Positions 1 through 13,327 of a DNA stretch of 64,000 nt are shown piece after piece; position 1 is the first letter of the stretch; each line of letters begins with the position of its first letter. The notes beneath the pieces are model-generated. The model ran no database searches. It saw only the letters and a program-made list of their open reading frames with translations, and had not been told where the DNA came from. The stretch comes from Gonapodya sp. JEL0774. Taxonomy: Eukaryota > Monoblepharomycota > Monoblepharidomycetes > Monoblepharidales > Gonapodyaceae. Location of the stretch: positions 17,622-81,621 of the forward strand of contig JADIIX010000085.1 of NCBI GenBank assembly GCA_027604505.1, written 5' to 3'. Both the position numbers and the translations under genes were made by a program.

Positions 1-319
1 TCAGAACTCTGGAGGGGCTGACTTGGCGGTACAAATCTACACAAACTCCATAATTCTCTCCAGGTTTGTGATCGTAGAACAATTTTCAATGTCATAATCC
101 AGTCAAACGATTGCATGCGTCCAGTGTTGTCGCGCAGATTGTGGTCCTCGTCACATTCCTCCAGGATTGTTCGTTCTATCCGATCGCTCTACGAGGACTG
201 AGTCTGGGGAGTTTGTTATGCTCCATTTTCTCTCCAATGGTGGTCTTTGTAGGCTGCAGTGCTGCCTGTCATCCTGCTATCTCGTAACTATTTGATACAT
301 GCAGTTTTGTTGTTGATTT

Positions 320-1139
320 TTGAGGTCCGACAATTTGTTACATGCGGGCAGGATCAGCTGCCACCTCTACTTTGCCGGGATGCTGACAAAGTGGTGCACA
401 TACTCACTTCGTGTGTGGGCCTTGTCGAATAAAAACATATTGGTCGCCAGTCTGATGATGATTGGAATCACCTTTTCCTCGGTATCGTATGAAGGGTTAG
501 TAACCTCAGCCCCACGTGAGATTATTGCACAAAAACAGCTCACCTCCTCTTTCGCGCTTTTACACAGATACTGCCTCAATGTTCTTGGAGTTCGGGCCTT
601 GCCAGTTCTATGTGTACCCAAACCAACGCCCCATGGTCGTGTTTTCGCCCCTGTGTCGCAAGCAGTGATCGTTGCACAGATGCTCCTCTTCATTATGGTG
701 CACTTGTTTTATTTGTACAAATTCAACGCGCAATCACGTCTCCTACGAGCAAGTGCTCCGCCATTCAGCGGTATACCACACAGCAGGTTGCGGGCTACAA
801 TGAAACTTTTTGGGAGTTCTATTGCTCTGATGCTGATAGACGCTCTTCAATTTGCACTACGGCCGTTGGTGCGTAAAATGAACTTCCTCTTGGACGAACA
901 TGTTAGCTTACGTGGTGTGGAACGGCTCCAAGGTTGAGAAACATGTGACGTACTTGTTCGCGCTCATCTATGGTTCTCAGATAGTGCACGATCTGTTTTA
1001 TTGTGAATATCTGGCTTCAGATACACGTTTCTTTTCGTTTATGGCATTGAGATCCACATTATTCTCTGCCAGGTTCTTATATGCGAGGGTTCGCCAACGA
1101 TCTGCGATTGCTCGACGAGGCAAATCGGGCTCCAGCTGA
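320..1139 (+). CDS. Possible multipass membrane protein, multi-exon, ends uncertain
   Basis: At about 400-490 the plus strand encodes LRVWALSNKN followed by the hydrophobic stretch ILVASLMMIGITFSS. At about 660-720 it encodes a second hydrophobic helix (AVIVAQMLLFIMVHLFYLY), and a third lies near 800-830. A further hydrophobic frame with a stop at 1139 may be the last exon. The 'RVWALxxxN' turn after a helix resembles fungal seven-helix families such as DUF6533, from memory only. I cannot fix a start codon: frames change several times between 1 and 900, so introns are needed and earlier exons may lie before the window. It could also be a decayed gene. Treat it as a candidate locus, not a finished model. 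Confidence 0.35.
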
Positions 1140-1290
1140 ACGAAATCGACTAAGTCGTATTAAGTCTGCTAGGGTGAATGCGCCTTCGATACCGTATCCA
1201 ACACAAGTGTGAATGTGCCAGATACATTGTATGTACAATGTAATCAATTAATTTCCGCTGTACCGAAACTGAAACAGCCGCGAACGCAAC

Positions 1291-3618
1291 ATGCCAGGGG
1301 AAATAGTTGACTCCCCACTCTCTGCAGCTATGACAGAGTTTGTAGCTTGGCTACGGAGGAGCGGATGCATTGGACTAGAGAATATCGATTGGAGCGAGAC
1401 TCTCAATTCAGACGGCGTGCTCATCAGGAGCTGCATCGCTGCCCGATCTATATCTCCGCAATCGGAAATTGCATCTATTCCATCATCCCTTGTCCTCACA
1501 GAGCATAGAGCTGCGATTTCACCTCCTGGCCGTGCTGTCGTTTTGTTTCTGGAGTCGAATGAGCATTTGAACAATCCAATATCTCTACAGTCGAGGCGCC
1601 GCATTTTGCTTCTTCCTTGGCTGGTGTATGAACGTTTCGTTCGCCCAGCTGGAGAATCTCCCTTCTGGGCGTACCTCAACATTTTGCCACTTGAGTTTCA
1701 GGATCCACTCTGGTGGACAGTCGAGGAGAGAATTCGAGAACTCAATGGAACAAACGTTTTTGCCTATGCTGAAAGCAGGGATGTTTTATTGAGAAATGAT
1801 TGGGAGACTGCTCGGTCTGTCTGCGGGACGGTCTTCGAAAGAGATGATGGTACAGACTTGTTGACCTGGTGCGTAGAATTCTGCGACGAGCAACTGGAAG
1901 TCAAAAGGCATCTAGAGCTGCGTACAGGGTGACATTTAGCCCAATATGCTCCACAGCTTGCAGTTTGCGGGAACCTAAGGCAAAATAACTCCGAGCAATA
2001 TCCTCACCCGAAAATTCCTTCTCGATCACAACACAGGCCTCACTTTTTGTGGGCACATTCTGCCCTTTATTCGCGCTGTTTCCCATCTCGTCACTCTCCC
2101 CTGAGGTCGTCAGATGCTGCACCATACACAATGCCATTTGAACAGCTCCCCGTGTTTGATCTGGCCGATCCAGCGAGGGATTCTTCTTGCGGGATGGCAC
2201 TTCTGCCGGGCTTGGATATGCTTGACCACGGAGCTGGCGTGGAGATACAGTGGAGGACGACCGGAGGTTCACGCTCTGAAGACAGACCGGAAGATGTCCC
2301 GAGGGTTTACTTCATATCAGGGTCACGCTCTATTACTGAAGGCTCAACACTTCTAAACAACTATGGGCCTAAAGGAAACGAGGAACTGCTGATGGGTTAT
2401 GGTTTTATCGTCCCAGAGAGTCCAGATGATTATGTTCGAGTCAGAATGAGTGTTCGTGGCGGCAGTAGTGAAGATTCAGCTGTGCCAGAGGGGTCAAAAC
2501 TCACGAGACGCCTTCAAATACTCCACCTCCTCGACCCTCCTCGGAGTGAGGATGGCACCACACTGCCCGACGGTGCGGCTACAGAAAATGCAAATGCTGA
2601 AGCCGAGTTACTTGACAGTACATTTCATGCTGTTCGCCCCACTTTTCTTCATCATCTGCGCTCTAAGGACCCTTTACCCCGCTCCCTTCTCGTGCAAGCT
2701 ACTGTTTTCACAGCCACCACGTGCGAACTCAGCCTGTTGGAGCTCATCGCGCAGCAAAGGGATCCAAAGAAGGTGGATTGGGACCCTGTATCTGAACGAG
2801 TGACTGCACGGAACATGCTTGCCGCAATTGCGCTTGTGTATAGATTGGTTAGCGGGAAATACAATACACTGCGGAAGGTGGATGATTCGGCAGGAAAGTG
2901 GTGGGCAAGTCAGAGCGAAACCGACGCAAACTCGAGGCGGTGGGTCGGAGAGTTGGGCCGGGGATTGAGACAAGGTGTGTCCTTTGTTATCTTGTGGCTC
3001 AAATCCAATTCAGTCATTCGTGCTTTCTTGACGTCGGATGTGCAAGGTCAAATGGCAATCCTCCACACTTCTCTCACGAAATGTACTTCCCTCGCTCGGC
3101 TTATGGTCGCCTCTGATTTATCCCACTTGATAACTCTACTAACTGCCTTGAGTGACCCAGTGTTTGCCAAGCCTCTCAAAAGAGTTGCGCAAATGGGCAA
3201 AGAGGTGGACGAGACAGAGACTCTATCTGCATATTTGACGTCGACTCCGGAACTGAGGGAGAGAGTGCGGGACTACCGGTCAGAGATGGGGTTGGATATT
3301 CAATTAAATGAAGAAGATGAAAATGCTGCGAGGGAATCGTGGAACGAAGTATGGACCACGGCATTCGTGACGGGAAGGAAGAAACGAAAGCGCAAGGCCG
3401 AGGAGCCGGACCACCCGTCAGATCCTGTGACAAAAGGAACTGCTCCCACAGAGGACGATTTTGTGTCGGCATGGGCGGTGGTTTTGAATGGCCTCGAAGT
3501 GGAGGCACAGTGGTGGGAGCAAGTGAGAAGCGGAAGTGACCTATGGAGTGAGCACCAGGACGAACGAACTGGTGGAGATTATGAAACAGGAGATAGTACG
3601 CTTGTACTAGTATTATAG
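1291..3618 (+). CDS. SET-domain protein lysine methyltransferase, Rubisco-LSMT/SETD3-like
   Basis: Predicted S-adenosylmethionine-dependent protein-lysine methyltransferase. There are two exons, 1291-1868 and about 2037-3618, joined by a GTGCGT...CACAG intron that restores a Trp codon. Exon 1 carries the start of a split SET domain (IRSCIAARSI, IASIPSSLVLT, then SPFWAYLNILP). Exon 2 carries the core: FLWAHSALYSRCF, MALLPGLDMLDH, and LLNNYGPKGNEELLMGYGF, which matches the NHx/ELLxxYGF cofactor and substrate signature of LSMT-type enzymes. The usual NHS is LDH here. A longer alpha-helical C-terminal half follows, with a basic KKRKRK patch near residue 630 that could be a nuclear signal. Product is about 720 residues. 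The target protein cannot be told from sequence. Confidence 0.85.
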
Positions 3619-3648
3619 TGATTAATTTATCGAGTGTATGATGGATCA

Positions 3649-4708
3649 TTAGCTCTTCTTCTTATCAGCGCCATTCTGTTTTACACTGTCCTTCGTTACC
3701 ACCTTTCCATTTTCAAACGTCTGCGACGGCACGCCAACCAGTCGGTCGCCAAGCTCCCGTGCACCCATGTGCATGTTTCTCTTCTGTTCGAGACGTTGGG
3801 CCTCGGACCTCTTTGCCAAAGACTGGAAGAAGGTGCCTCCAAGATACTCGTAGGCCCTCACAGCAAGGGTGACGGCGAGGCAAGCCGCGACAGCAAAGTT
3901 ACCCACGGAAAGGAGGTAAAGTGCGTCGGTTATGGCCAGCGCTTGCTGATCATCCTCTGCGATGGCAGATTCGTAGATGGCGACATCTGATAGAATGCGC
4001 GTTCCCTGCCAAAGTTTGTTCTCCAAGCCATCAGAATCAACCACCTTCAAAACAGCACATCGCCATCCTTACCTCGCGGATGTTCTCATTCCAGGATCGA
4101 TAAGCGACGAACATGCTCGCTGGAGTGAGGATATCAACAGCAGTGTACCTGCCTCAACATCGTTCAGACTAGCAAAACCTATTTAAACTCACCTATCGCA
4201 ATCATTTCAGCTAACGTCCTCAGCTCTCTTCGCCAAAAATCAAGAACAAGCAGAACCACAAGGAAAAGGAATGCGAACTGGGGGATCGATTGAAGCCAGG
4301 AGGGAGCTGAGGAAACTTTGGTGTAGTAGTAAATCGTACCGACGCGTTGAATTTCGGAGTCGCGAATGATGTAAGAGTGCGATTGTCGCCAGATTCTTGA
4401 ATCGACGGCCAGGTCTGAGAAGAGGGAGCCTAAGAGAACGATAAGTAGGGAAGTTGCCGAATATGATGACAAAAATTGCGCATTACACGTTAGGCTCACC
4501 AAGGAGAAAGCCCAGGAGAGGCAAGATGAACGCGCTGCAATGGAGATATGTGATACCAAATGATTCCGGTATTGCCCGCGACCTCGACTCACTCTAAATT
4601 GATCCATCTCAGCAGGAGCATCCATCTACTCGGAGGGGGCTGTTGGGGTAGCGGTGATGGATCAGGAGCGTTCACTGCTGAAGGAGTGGGAGCGGGAGGT
4701 GAAGACAT
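3649..4708 (-). CDS. Four-helix ER membrane protein with C-terminal KKXX-type signal, unknown function
   Basis: Five exons can be joined in phase. The start MSSPPAPTPSAV at 4708 leads into RWMLLLRWINL, then a hydrophobic helix (AFILPLLGFLLGSLFSDL). A central exon ends with a second helix (FAFLFLVVLLVLDFW). Next comes RYTAVDILTPASMFVAY, then after a 67-nt intron GTRILSDVAIYESAI and a long last helix (ALYLLSVGNFAVAACLAVTL). The tail is basic and ends DKKKS, with lysines at -3 and -4 as in dilysine ER retrieval signals. Product is about 260 residues. I do not recognise the family. Topology and the tail suggest an endoplasmic reticulum resident, which is inference. An in-frame ATG at 4849 exists, but the 4708 start is more natural. 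Confidence 0.7.
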
Positions 4709-5138
4709 AGCTTTCCGGCTGCCGTGAAACGATTGATTGGAAAGAATATTAATGAGATGGTCGAGACAGCCGACTTTCCAAGTGCTCTGACAATTACGGG
4801 GAATCGAGCTGGGTGAAGAGAGAAGAATGAAATTGGGCCACGTTTTCATCTGGTGTGATCACTAAGGTTAGAGTTGAATTGAGCACGTGCTCCTTTGGAC
4901 ATAATTGTCAGGGATCCATCCCAAACCCGACAACCCCATCGAGATTCTCGGGGACGTGTCATTGTCAAGAGAAATGAACGAAGAAAACAAGGGAAGTGCA
5001 GGCTGAACATGAATGCGTGAGAAGTCACAACGAGGCACTCGACCGCAAAACTCCTTCAACCTAACAGCAAGCGCTGCTAAGGAAAGGACAAGCACCTTAA
5101 AAATGGCAGTGTATTCGAACTACAAAAGCTAAGTAAAT
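4709..5138. other. Intergenic: upstream of the ER membrane protein, downstream of the nitronate monooxygenase
   Basis: Only short overlapping frames without recognisable motifs. It probably holds the promoter of the minus-strand ER protein and the 3' end of the minus-strand nitronate monooxygenase. Confidence 0.6.
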
Positions 5139-6720
<1,582 letters not shown>

Positions 6721-7378
6721 GGCTAGTTTTGGATTGTGAAAGTGAGGAAGAGTTCGAAATGGGTTGAAATAACAGTCGGAATCCCCACCCACATGGTGGC
6801 TCGTGCATGCCATAAACTAAATTAATATTGTTCCCTTCCGAAGTTTGATATATGAACTGTTCTTGACTCACCGACAAGCTACAAAAAGAACTTCGAGAAA
6901 TATGCGTTCATTGAAGAGTATTTTCTCCCGCGAGAGACGGGGAAGAGAAGTGGACACTACTTCCGAGACATAAGGGTCGTCTTGTAGATACGAACTTGAG
7001 GAAATGACTGAAAAACTTCTCAGGGCAAACGCTGGAGCAGGACACAGGTAAGTGATTTATTGGGTAGAGCGATATGCACTGAGACGGTTTTGTAATGAGT
7101 TTTGGAGAGTAGTGGAGACTAGCGGAAAACGAAGGTGCCACGCGACATCTACTATATCCTTACGAGGTCGTTGGTGTCGAAAAGATGCTTACCAAGCGCC
7201 CCGATAGTCGAGAATGTGTGTTTTCTAGTTGGTTGCCGCCCACGGGGTCTGAGCATAGTTTGTCAACTGTCATGACTGTGATTGGTTTCACCATGATGCA
7301 GTCATGGGTGCTTGAGCCATCCGAAACCATGTGATTATTCCTTGATTCCCGCCGCCCGCACCTCCCTGATCCCATTCA
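6721..7378. other. Divergent intergenic region between nitronate monooxygenase and oxidoreductase
   Basis: About 660 nt separating two divergent starts. It contains only short frames with no family resemblance and is AT-richer than the flanking exons. It most likely holds both promoters. The only motif I can name is the TATA-like box at its right edge. Confidence 0.6.
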
Positions 7379-7386
7379 TATAAAAG
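7379..7386 (+). promoter_or_regulatory. TATA box of the saccharopine-dehydrogenase-like gene
   Basis: TATAAAAG lies 22 nt before the ATG at 7409, in a suitable place for a core promoter with a very short leader. Seen directly; function inferred from position. Confidence 0.5.
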
Positions 7387-7408
7387 GAACGATACTTGTG
7401 CAACAAGG

Positions 7409-9032
7409 ATGACTTCGAGCTCACGGAAGTACGATATCGTTCTCTACGGCATCACAGGGTATACGGGTGGAACTACCGCGCGCTACCTTTTGGAACATGC
7501 GCCTCCTTCGCTCCGGTTGGCCGTCGCCGGCAGATCAAAAGAGAAGGTGGAAGCCGCTTTGCACCGGGCTCTGGATGACTCTGAGAGGTGGAAAAGGGAA
7601 CAGATTGGTGTAATAGTTGCTGACGCGTCGAGTAAGGTGCGTTTCAATTGCATGAAAGCGATCTGCATCGTCACCGTTTGCGATCTCATCTGACCATGCA
7701 TGTGTCGCGCAATTACAGGAATCCATAGATTCTATGGTTTCTCAAACTCGAGTCATCATAGCGAGGTCTGGTTTTTATTGGATGGTTGATTTATGCAAAC
7801 GCTGACCTCATCGTCATGATCACTCAGCGTCGGGCCTTACGATATCCACGGAACTCCTGTTGTTGATGCTTGTGTTCGTTTCAGAACGGATTATGTTGAT
7901 ATTACCGTTGGTTCGACCCGTTCAAACTCTTGCAGATGTGAAGTCTCAATGGAAGTGAAATTTGACAGGGAGAATCTATATGGGTACGCAAGATGATCGA
8001 TTGCTACCACGAGCCAGCCAAACAGAAGGGAATTATAATCGTACCAGCATGTGGTTTCGACTCGGTTCCGAGGTTTGACCGCGCCTCACGATTCCACGCA
8101 CTAGCTCATAACTAATGCGGCTTTTTTCATTCAGTGACCTGATAACTTACATTGCTGCTGGTGCTTGCGGAACCGACGTGGTTTCCGTGAACGTTACTCT
8201 GGCCTCCATTTCTGGGGGTGTTTCTCGGGGAACACTGGACTCCATCGCGGGGATCGTATCGACACCAATTTCCACCCTGCTTTCTTTTGTGGCGAACCCG
8301 TTCTATTTGAACCCTGCTGGAAGTATGTACTCGCTAAGCGCAATTGGCGGGCTCAGATCACTGAACACCGTTCTTGTACAGTAATTCCCGGGAACAAAGA
8401 CAGGCCATTTCCTCTACCGTTGCTCTACTATAACAATGATTTCAAAACCTGGCAAGTTCCTTTTGTTATGGCTGTTGCAAGTGGGTTATTCGGGGCAAGC
8501 CATGTCTCAACTCGCACTAATTTCTTCCCGCGGTGTTTCGCGATGTTCAGATGGCCCTGTTGTCAGAAGGACACACGCTCTGTTAGGCTACCCTTTTGGC
8601 CGCTTCGCATACGTGGAGACTCAGTCGGTACCTAATATTTTGGTTGCTCTCATCACCCTGTACTTCGCCTGGTGGGCCAGCGTTCTGTTCGCCATTCCTC
8701 CAGTTCTGTGGTTTTGCCAGCGCTTCCTCTTCCCTGCACCTGGTACCGGTCGCACCACTGGTGTCCAGGGTAGTGGGCACGTGGAGCTCAAAGCAACCGC
8801 CACCAATTCGACCGGGAAGAAGGTTCATGCTACGTTCTACGGCCCATCGGACCCGGGGTACGCCGAAACACCAAAGTATGTGGCCGAGTGCGCACTTGCA
8901 TTGGTGACTCAAAGGAACGAGCTTCCTGGAGCTGCGAACCTTGGTGGGGGAGTGCTAACACCAGCGTCCGCTTTTGGCGACGTTTTGGTGAACAGATTGA
9001 AGGCGGCGGGGAACACGATCGTTGTGGAGTAG
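7409..9032 (+). CDS. Saccharopine dehydrogenase-like oxidoreductase (SCCPDH / trans-acting enoyl reductase family)
   Basis: The N-terminal Rossmann segment KYDIVLYGITGYTGGTTARY contains GxTGYTG. It is followed by ESIDSMVSQTRVIIA, then VGPYDIHGTPVVDAC...DYVDITG, the family's NAD(P) and substrate-loop signature. Next come GESIWVRKMIDCYH and ACGFDSVPSDL, the conserved GFDSxPSD block. A later exon has the hydrophobic helix NILVALITLYFAWWASVLF typical of animal SCCPDH, which sits on lipid droplets or mitochondria. The end is NRLKAAGNTIVVE. Exon 1 is 7409-7636; about six more exons follow with small introns. The family is named for similarity to saccharopine dehydrogenase but is usually not a lysine enzyme. 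Substrate unknown. Confidence 0.88.
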
Positions 9033-9099
9033 TATGCATGCATTACAGTGGTGACAAAATTGCAAATCACATACAATAATTCTTTCTGCAACTTTCATG

Positions 9100-9105
9100 A
9101 ATAAA
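9100..9105 (+). terminator. AATAAA polyadenylation signal of the oxidoreductase gene
   Basis: Canonical AATAAA 68 nt after the stop at 9032, in the 100-nt gap before the convergent siroheme gene ends at 9133. Confidence 0.5.
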
Positions 9106-9132
9106 TGTTTGTAAGAACCGAGAATTCGACCG

Positions 9133-10745
9133 TCAACCGGACAGAGGGGTTTTGGGGACCATCGATATACCCCCCGCAGTCCATTGCACACTAATGCCAC
9201 GCGAGTCCGCTTCAGCCAAGTCCTCCTTGTTTCCCGTACAAGTCCGATCCACTTTTGGCAGTGACCCAACGACACACTCCCAATCAGTCGCCACCCCAAC
9301 AACCCTTCCCACTACAATTACGCTCTGATTTGTCACTGCTGGTACAGTAGCTTCCACCATATCAGCAATGTCGGCAAGAGTTCCCCTGACCACCCTCTGG
9401 TGTGGAGTTGTCGCACGTTCTACAAGAGCAACAGGTGTCTCTACTGGCCATGCGTCGTCCCTTCTCTTAATCAATCCCCGAACTACCGCACGAATCTCCT
9501 TCACACCCATCATGACGACCACGGTGCGGCCCCCGGCGGCGTATCCTGGCATTGCCGCATTCGAAACGCCATGCGAGCCGCTCTCAATCTTAGCAGTAAC
9601 TACGCAAACCTCCCTAGCGACCCCACGATGTGTCACGGGGATCCCCGCGGCGGCCGCACCAGCCAGAGCAGATGACACGCCTGGAATCACCTGGACGGGG
9701 ACAGGCGAAAACGGTGGGTATGCGGAATCATGACCGGGTGTCCCTGACTCAGGGTTCCCGCGAGTAAAGAAGTGAGCTTCTTCTAGACCACGGCCGAAGA
9801 CAAAAGGGTCACCTCCTTTAAGGCGAACAACTCGGCGGGAGAGCGTGAGGTGGTGAAGAGAGAGCGAATTGAGGTCGCTTTGTACGGCATGTTGCTTCCC
9901 GCATGTTTTACTGGCGATGTGAAGGGGGACATGGGCAGGAATAAGCCTGCGCAGTTCCTGGAATGTGGTCGGAAAGAAAAGTACCCAGTGTGAAAAGTCA
10001 CAAACTGTATTTGAACGAGAGCAGGACACACCTCGCTGACCAAACCGTCGCATATCACCGCTTCAGCTTCTTGTAGAGCTTTGTGCGCCGCGAGTGTCAG
10101 AAGCGCTGGGTCTCCGGGTCCTGCGCCAACGAGTATGACACAAGGACCGGGCAAAGGCGGTGCTAACAAAGAATCAGGGAGAGGAGTAACAGGTGATAGC
10201 GATGTGGTTGGTGAAGTCATTGACGCTGTCAGTAGTGGAGGGGAGATTTCGCGAGAATTCGGTTGGAAAAGTGATGGAGAGGATGGTGCATTGACGGAGC
10301 AGGTGGGAGACTCTGGTATGGAGGTAGAATCTGAGTAAGATTCATTTAAGTCCAGTGCAAGTCGCCTGGGAGCAGGGTGTCGAAGGCGGAGCGGGATCTT
10401 GATATCTTTGATTGACCCGGCGGAATGCGGTCGCTTCAACATATCCCTGACTCCACTGACTGCCTCTCCCAAATCGACTTCGATCTCTCTTTCTACCGAT
10501 TCTGCTAGTGTTCGGACAAGAGTCAGGCTGATGGGCTCCATCTGACGAAACGATGTCAGTACCAGTTGTTCCAGTGCTTTCCGTGGGAGAAGTTCCACCA
10601 TCCGCTGAAAATCCTCGGCTGATTCACGGTGAGAAGATTCCATGTCTTGAAAAGAAACTGGTGTAGCTGGTGGTGAAATCACTGGTAGATGATGCGCGCT
10701 GTCTCCATTGCACGACATCAAACCAGCCGAATCGTTTGCCACCAT
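9133..10745 (-). CDS. MET1: Uroporphyrinogen-III C-methyltransferase (siroheme synthesis)
   Basis: Adds two methyl groups from S-adenosylmethionine to uroporphyrinogen III, giving precorrin-2 for siroheme, the cofactor of sulfite and nitrite reductases. Exon 1 runs 10745-10032 and exon 2 9957-9133, split by a GTGTGT...CCAG intron. Motifs in order: CVILVGAGPGDPALLTLAAH, ICDGLVSE, RRVVRLKGGDPFVFGRG, QVIPGVSSALAGAAAAGIPV, and the C-terminal VERATTPHQRVVRGTLADI. All are diagnostic of SUMT/CobA. The first 200 residues are Ser/Pro-rich with a helical part (RKALEQLVLTSFRQME) that resembles the dimer region of CysG/Met8 enzymes but has no NAD-binding glycine loop. So dehydrogenase and chelatase steps must come from another gene. 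Product is about 510 residues. Confidence 0.92.
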
Positions 10746-11147
10746 TATTGAGCTGTATGGTCAGTTCTCCAGATCAGGTGACCTTGAAAAATGTCCGTTT
10801 TCGAAGCGCTCTTTCAATCAAATCGAAGTCTTGAAAAATTGTTCTTCCCTCGGAGAAATTTTTTGAGGAGATCGCGCGATTTTGGTGACAGCGCCACAGC
10901 ACAGGTCGGTGGCGTGTGCCCTACTTCCCTTGTCCTCGATGTCATCTGGAGCTGCACTTCTCGATTTCTTTCGTGTTTCTTCAGGCTCTTTTCTTTATCA
11001 TGAATTCCGTCCGAAGTCGTTCGCAATGGCACTCGTTCAAATATCAGAGTCTGCCTGGGAATTTATTTACATATGTGCACGTGCTACTCTGAAAGCGCGA
11101 TAGATAAAAGTCACGGAGGTCAACCAACATCCAATGATCTGGTCGAA
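10746..11147. other. Intergenic, probable promoter of the siroheme gene
   Basis: About 400 nt between two minus-strand genes. No frame with family motifs. It should carry the siroheme promoter and the 3' end of the hydrolase transcript. Confidence 0.55.
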
Positions 11148-13076
11148 TCAAAACCGCGCCACTGTCCTCGCAAAGCTTCCAACACCCCCGAGGACGAATT
11201 TAAAGCCCATGGTTTGCATCTCATCGAATCCACGGATTACTCTGTCCTTCGCCTCATCAATGGACAACTCATATGCGCTTAAGCCGACGGGATCTTCACC
11301 CTTCCTCCATGAGCTCCCTTTGACGGTGCCGTGTGTCTCGCTTATGGAGTAAAATGAAACTCCAGGTTTCGGAGAAGTCACCACATGCGGATACGAGATT
11401 GGTTCGCAGTGTGTTGTCATCGCCAAAACAAAGTTTGCGATGCGATTGTACGACATGTGCGTCTCAGCAGAATCAGGGAATGTCGCTTGAAATACGTGAA
11501 ACTAACACATTGTGGAAAATGATACTCAGCAATTCAGAAGGTCGCAAAGTTAACTCGCGACGCAAAACAGGCTTACGTCATCTTCGAAAACGTCGCACGT
11601 GTAAATCAACTTCGCCAAGTCTGCCTCAGCAAGTACGCCATCCTCTTTCATTTCACGCAATTCTTTATCCATCTTGATGCCAAATACGAATCCGTCATCC
11701 CGAAGTCTTTCAAGTCCGCCAACGATGTTCATCATTGGGGGCAACAAGGGCCTCGGTGCACATTTTGCAGGGGGTTTGAAGCTGCAGTAGACGGGTGCGA
11801 TATACGGGTGTGTGATCATGATATCTGGGTAATAAGCATAAAGGCGATGCCCGGGTCGACAGCTCTTGGCAAAACTTCCAAATGGAATGGTATCTTCCAC
11901 AAGCCAAGCGATGTTGTTCAGTGTTTGAAGATGTTTCGACGACCTCAGCAACGTACCAGTTTCGAAGTTAGTGAAATGGCTGGGAGAGCTACCTTCCGGA
12001 TCCATTGGTGCACTGAACAGAATACAACAGGCAGGCATCGGCGCTATCGGGTGATCTCGGAGCCATTGAACTGTCGTCAGCGAGAGGTTGGCACCAGCAG
12101 AGTCACCGGCAAAAATAATGTTGTTTGCAGGGATGTGAAGGGTTCGGATAAGGTACACATAGCACGATACAACATCTTGCAGAGCTGCGGGGAAGGGGTA
12201 CTGATAGGTCGGACGGGATGAGGATTAGAACCCGGTGCTTCAGAGCCACGGTAGTGCCTCTTAGGGGTCTTACCTCGGGAGAGAGTCGATAATCAATCGC
12301 TGGTGTGACAAGAGCAGCGTTACACTAGAGTTTAATCAATGAGGTTTACTGGTACAGTCGTACAAACTCACCAAGAACGACAGCGTCCACTCGATCGACG
12401 AATTGGACAGACATACCACGGTTGCCTATAGCACTACCCATGGTGAAGCCTCCCCCATGTCTGTCCGGTGACGAGATGAGATTGTGTGGATTCAACCCGA
12501 ACCGGTAAACAATCCAGAAAAATGGACATTGCGAGCGAAAACGGCAACCCACAGTACTATCACAACTCTCTTGCGGGCCCAAAAAGCTTCGCCATCCCTG
12601 TCCACGTCCTCCCTCTTCTTCACCCACTCCCCATGGACAAATCCACCCTCCTCGTTCTCTTCGCGCGACCAACCCAAATCCGTCATGTTCAGGCCATCAT
12701 CTGCTCCCAGTCGTGGAAATTTCGCCGGTGATGCGGAGATATGTGGCGGGGTTGATCGCTCAATGAGACGCGCGCGATCTGGTGAGTCGGCGATATCTCG
12801 CATAAAGGTTGCAGGGCGTGATTGGCTCAAGGTGAGAAGATAGCGAATAACATGGGCGACGACTAGAGTTGGTAGGTAGAAAAAGAAGCGCGAATGAGAT
12901 TGTCTGACGTTCAAAGCGATTGCTTCCATATTCGAACAATATAACTCACTGTACTTCCGTAGTGGCCATTTCCTGGGAGCTGGTGGGGGTGGGCCGACGA
13001 CACAGTATCGAAACACGAGGAAAATGGCGTAGAAAGCAATGCGCACGAAGACAATGATGACGGCAGCGGTGAACAT
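11148..13076 (-). CDS. Membrane-anchored alpha/beta hydrolase, steryl acetyl hydrolase/HSL-like
   Basis: Serine esterase of the hormone-sensitive-lipase type. The start MFTAAVIIVFVRIAFYAIFL is an N-terminal membrane anchor, followed by PPPPAPRKWPLRKYSE. A later exon has the oxyanion-hole motif HGGGFTMGSA. Next is the nucleophile elbow NNIIFAGDSAGANLSL with GDSAG. The last exon has HMSYNRIANF, where the His is a good catalytic candidate. The Asp is probably in the VGGLERLRDDG region. Anchor plus HGGG plus GDSAG fits yeast Say1, which deacetylates sterol acetates in the ER lumen, but substrate cannot be read from sequence. Five or more exons. Confidence 0.8.
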
Positions 13077-13327
13077 GTGTTGTGATCTCGGAGTTGCATC
13101 CTTATATCTGTGGGCGAAGCGAATGAGTGCTTAGGGGTCCACCACCAACGTTTTGCAACGACGTTTTGCAGAACTCAGGCTGAGTCTACAGTCAAAATGT
13201 TTCCAACAGCTTTTATCGTTGGCTTCTTTCAAATTTATTCATGGTATTAGATGCAAGCGAAACAGTACACGAACAGGGGGGAATATACACAATAATAAGT
13301 CTGCATTATTAAATTACTGTAAATTTG

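Noticed and set aside
3990-4050. A 28-nt intron in the ER membrane protein gene
   Set aside because: A 67-nt intron from the same donor to the TTTGGCAG acceptor keeps phase and fits the size range of other introns here.
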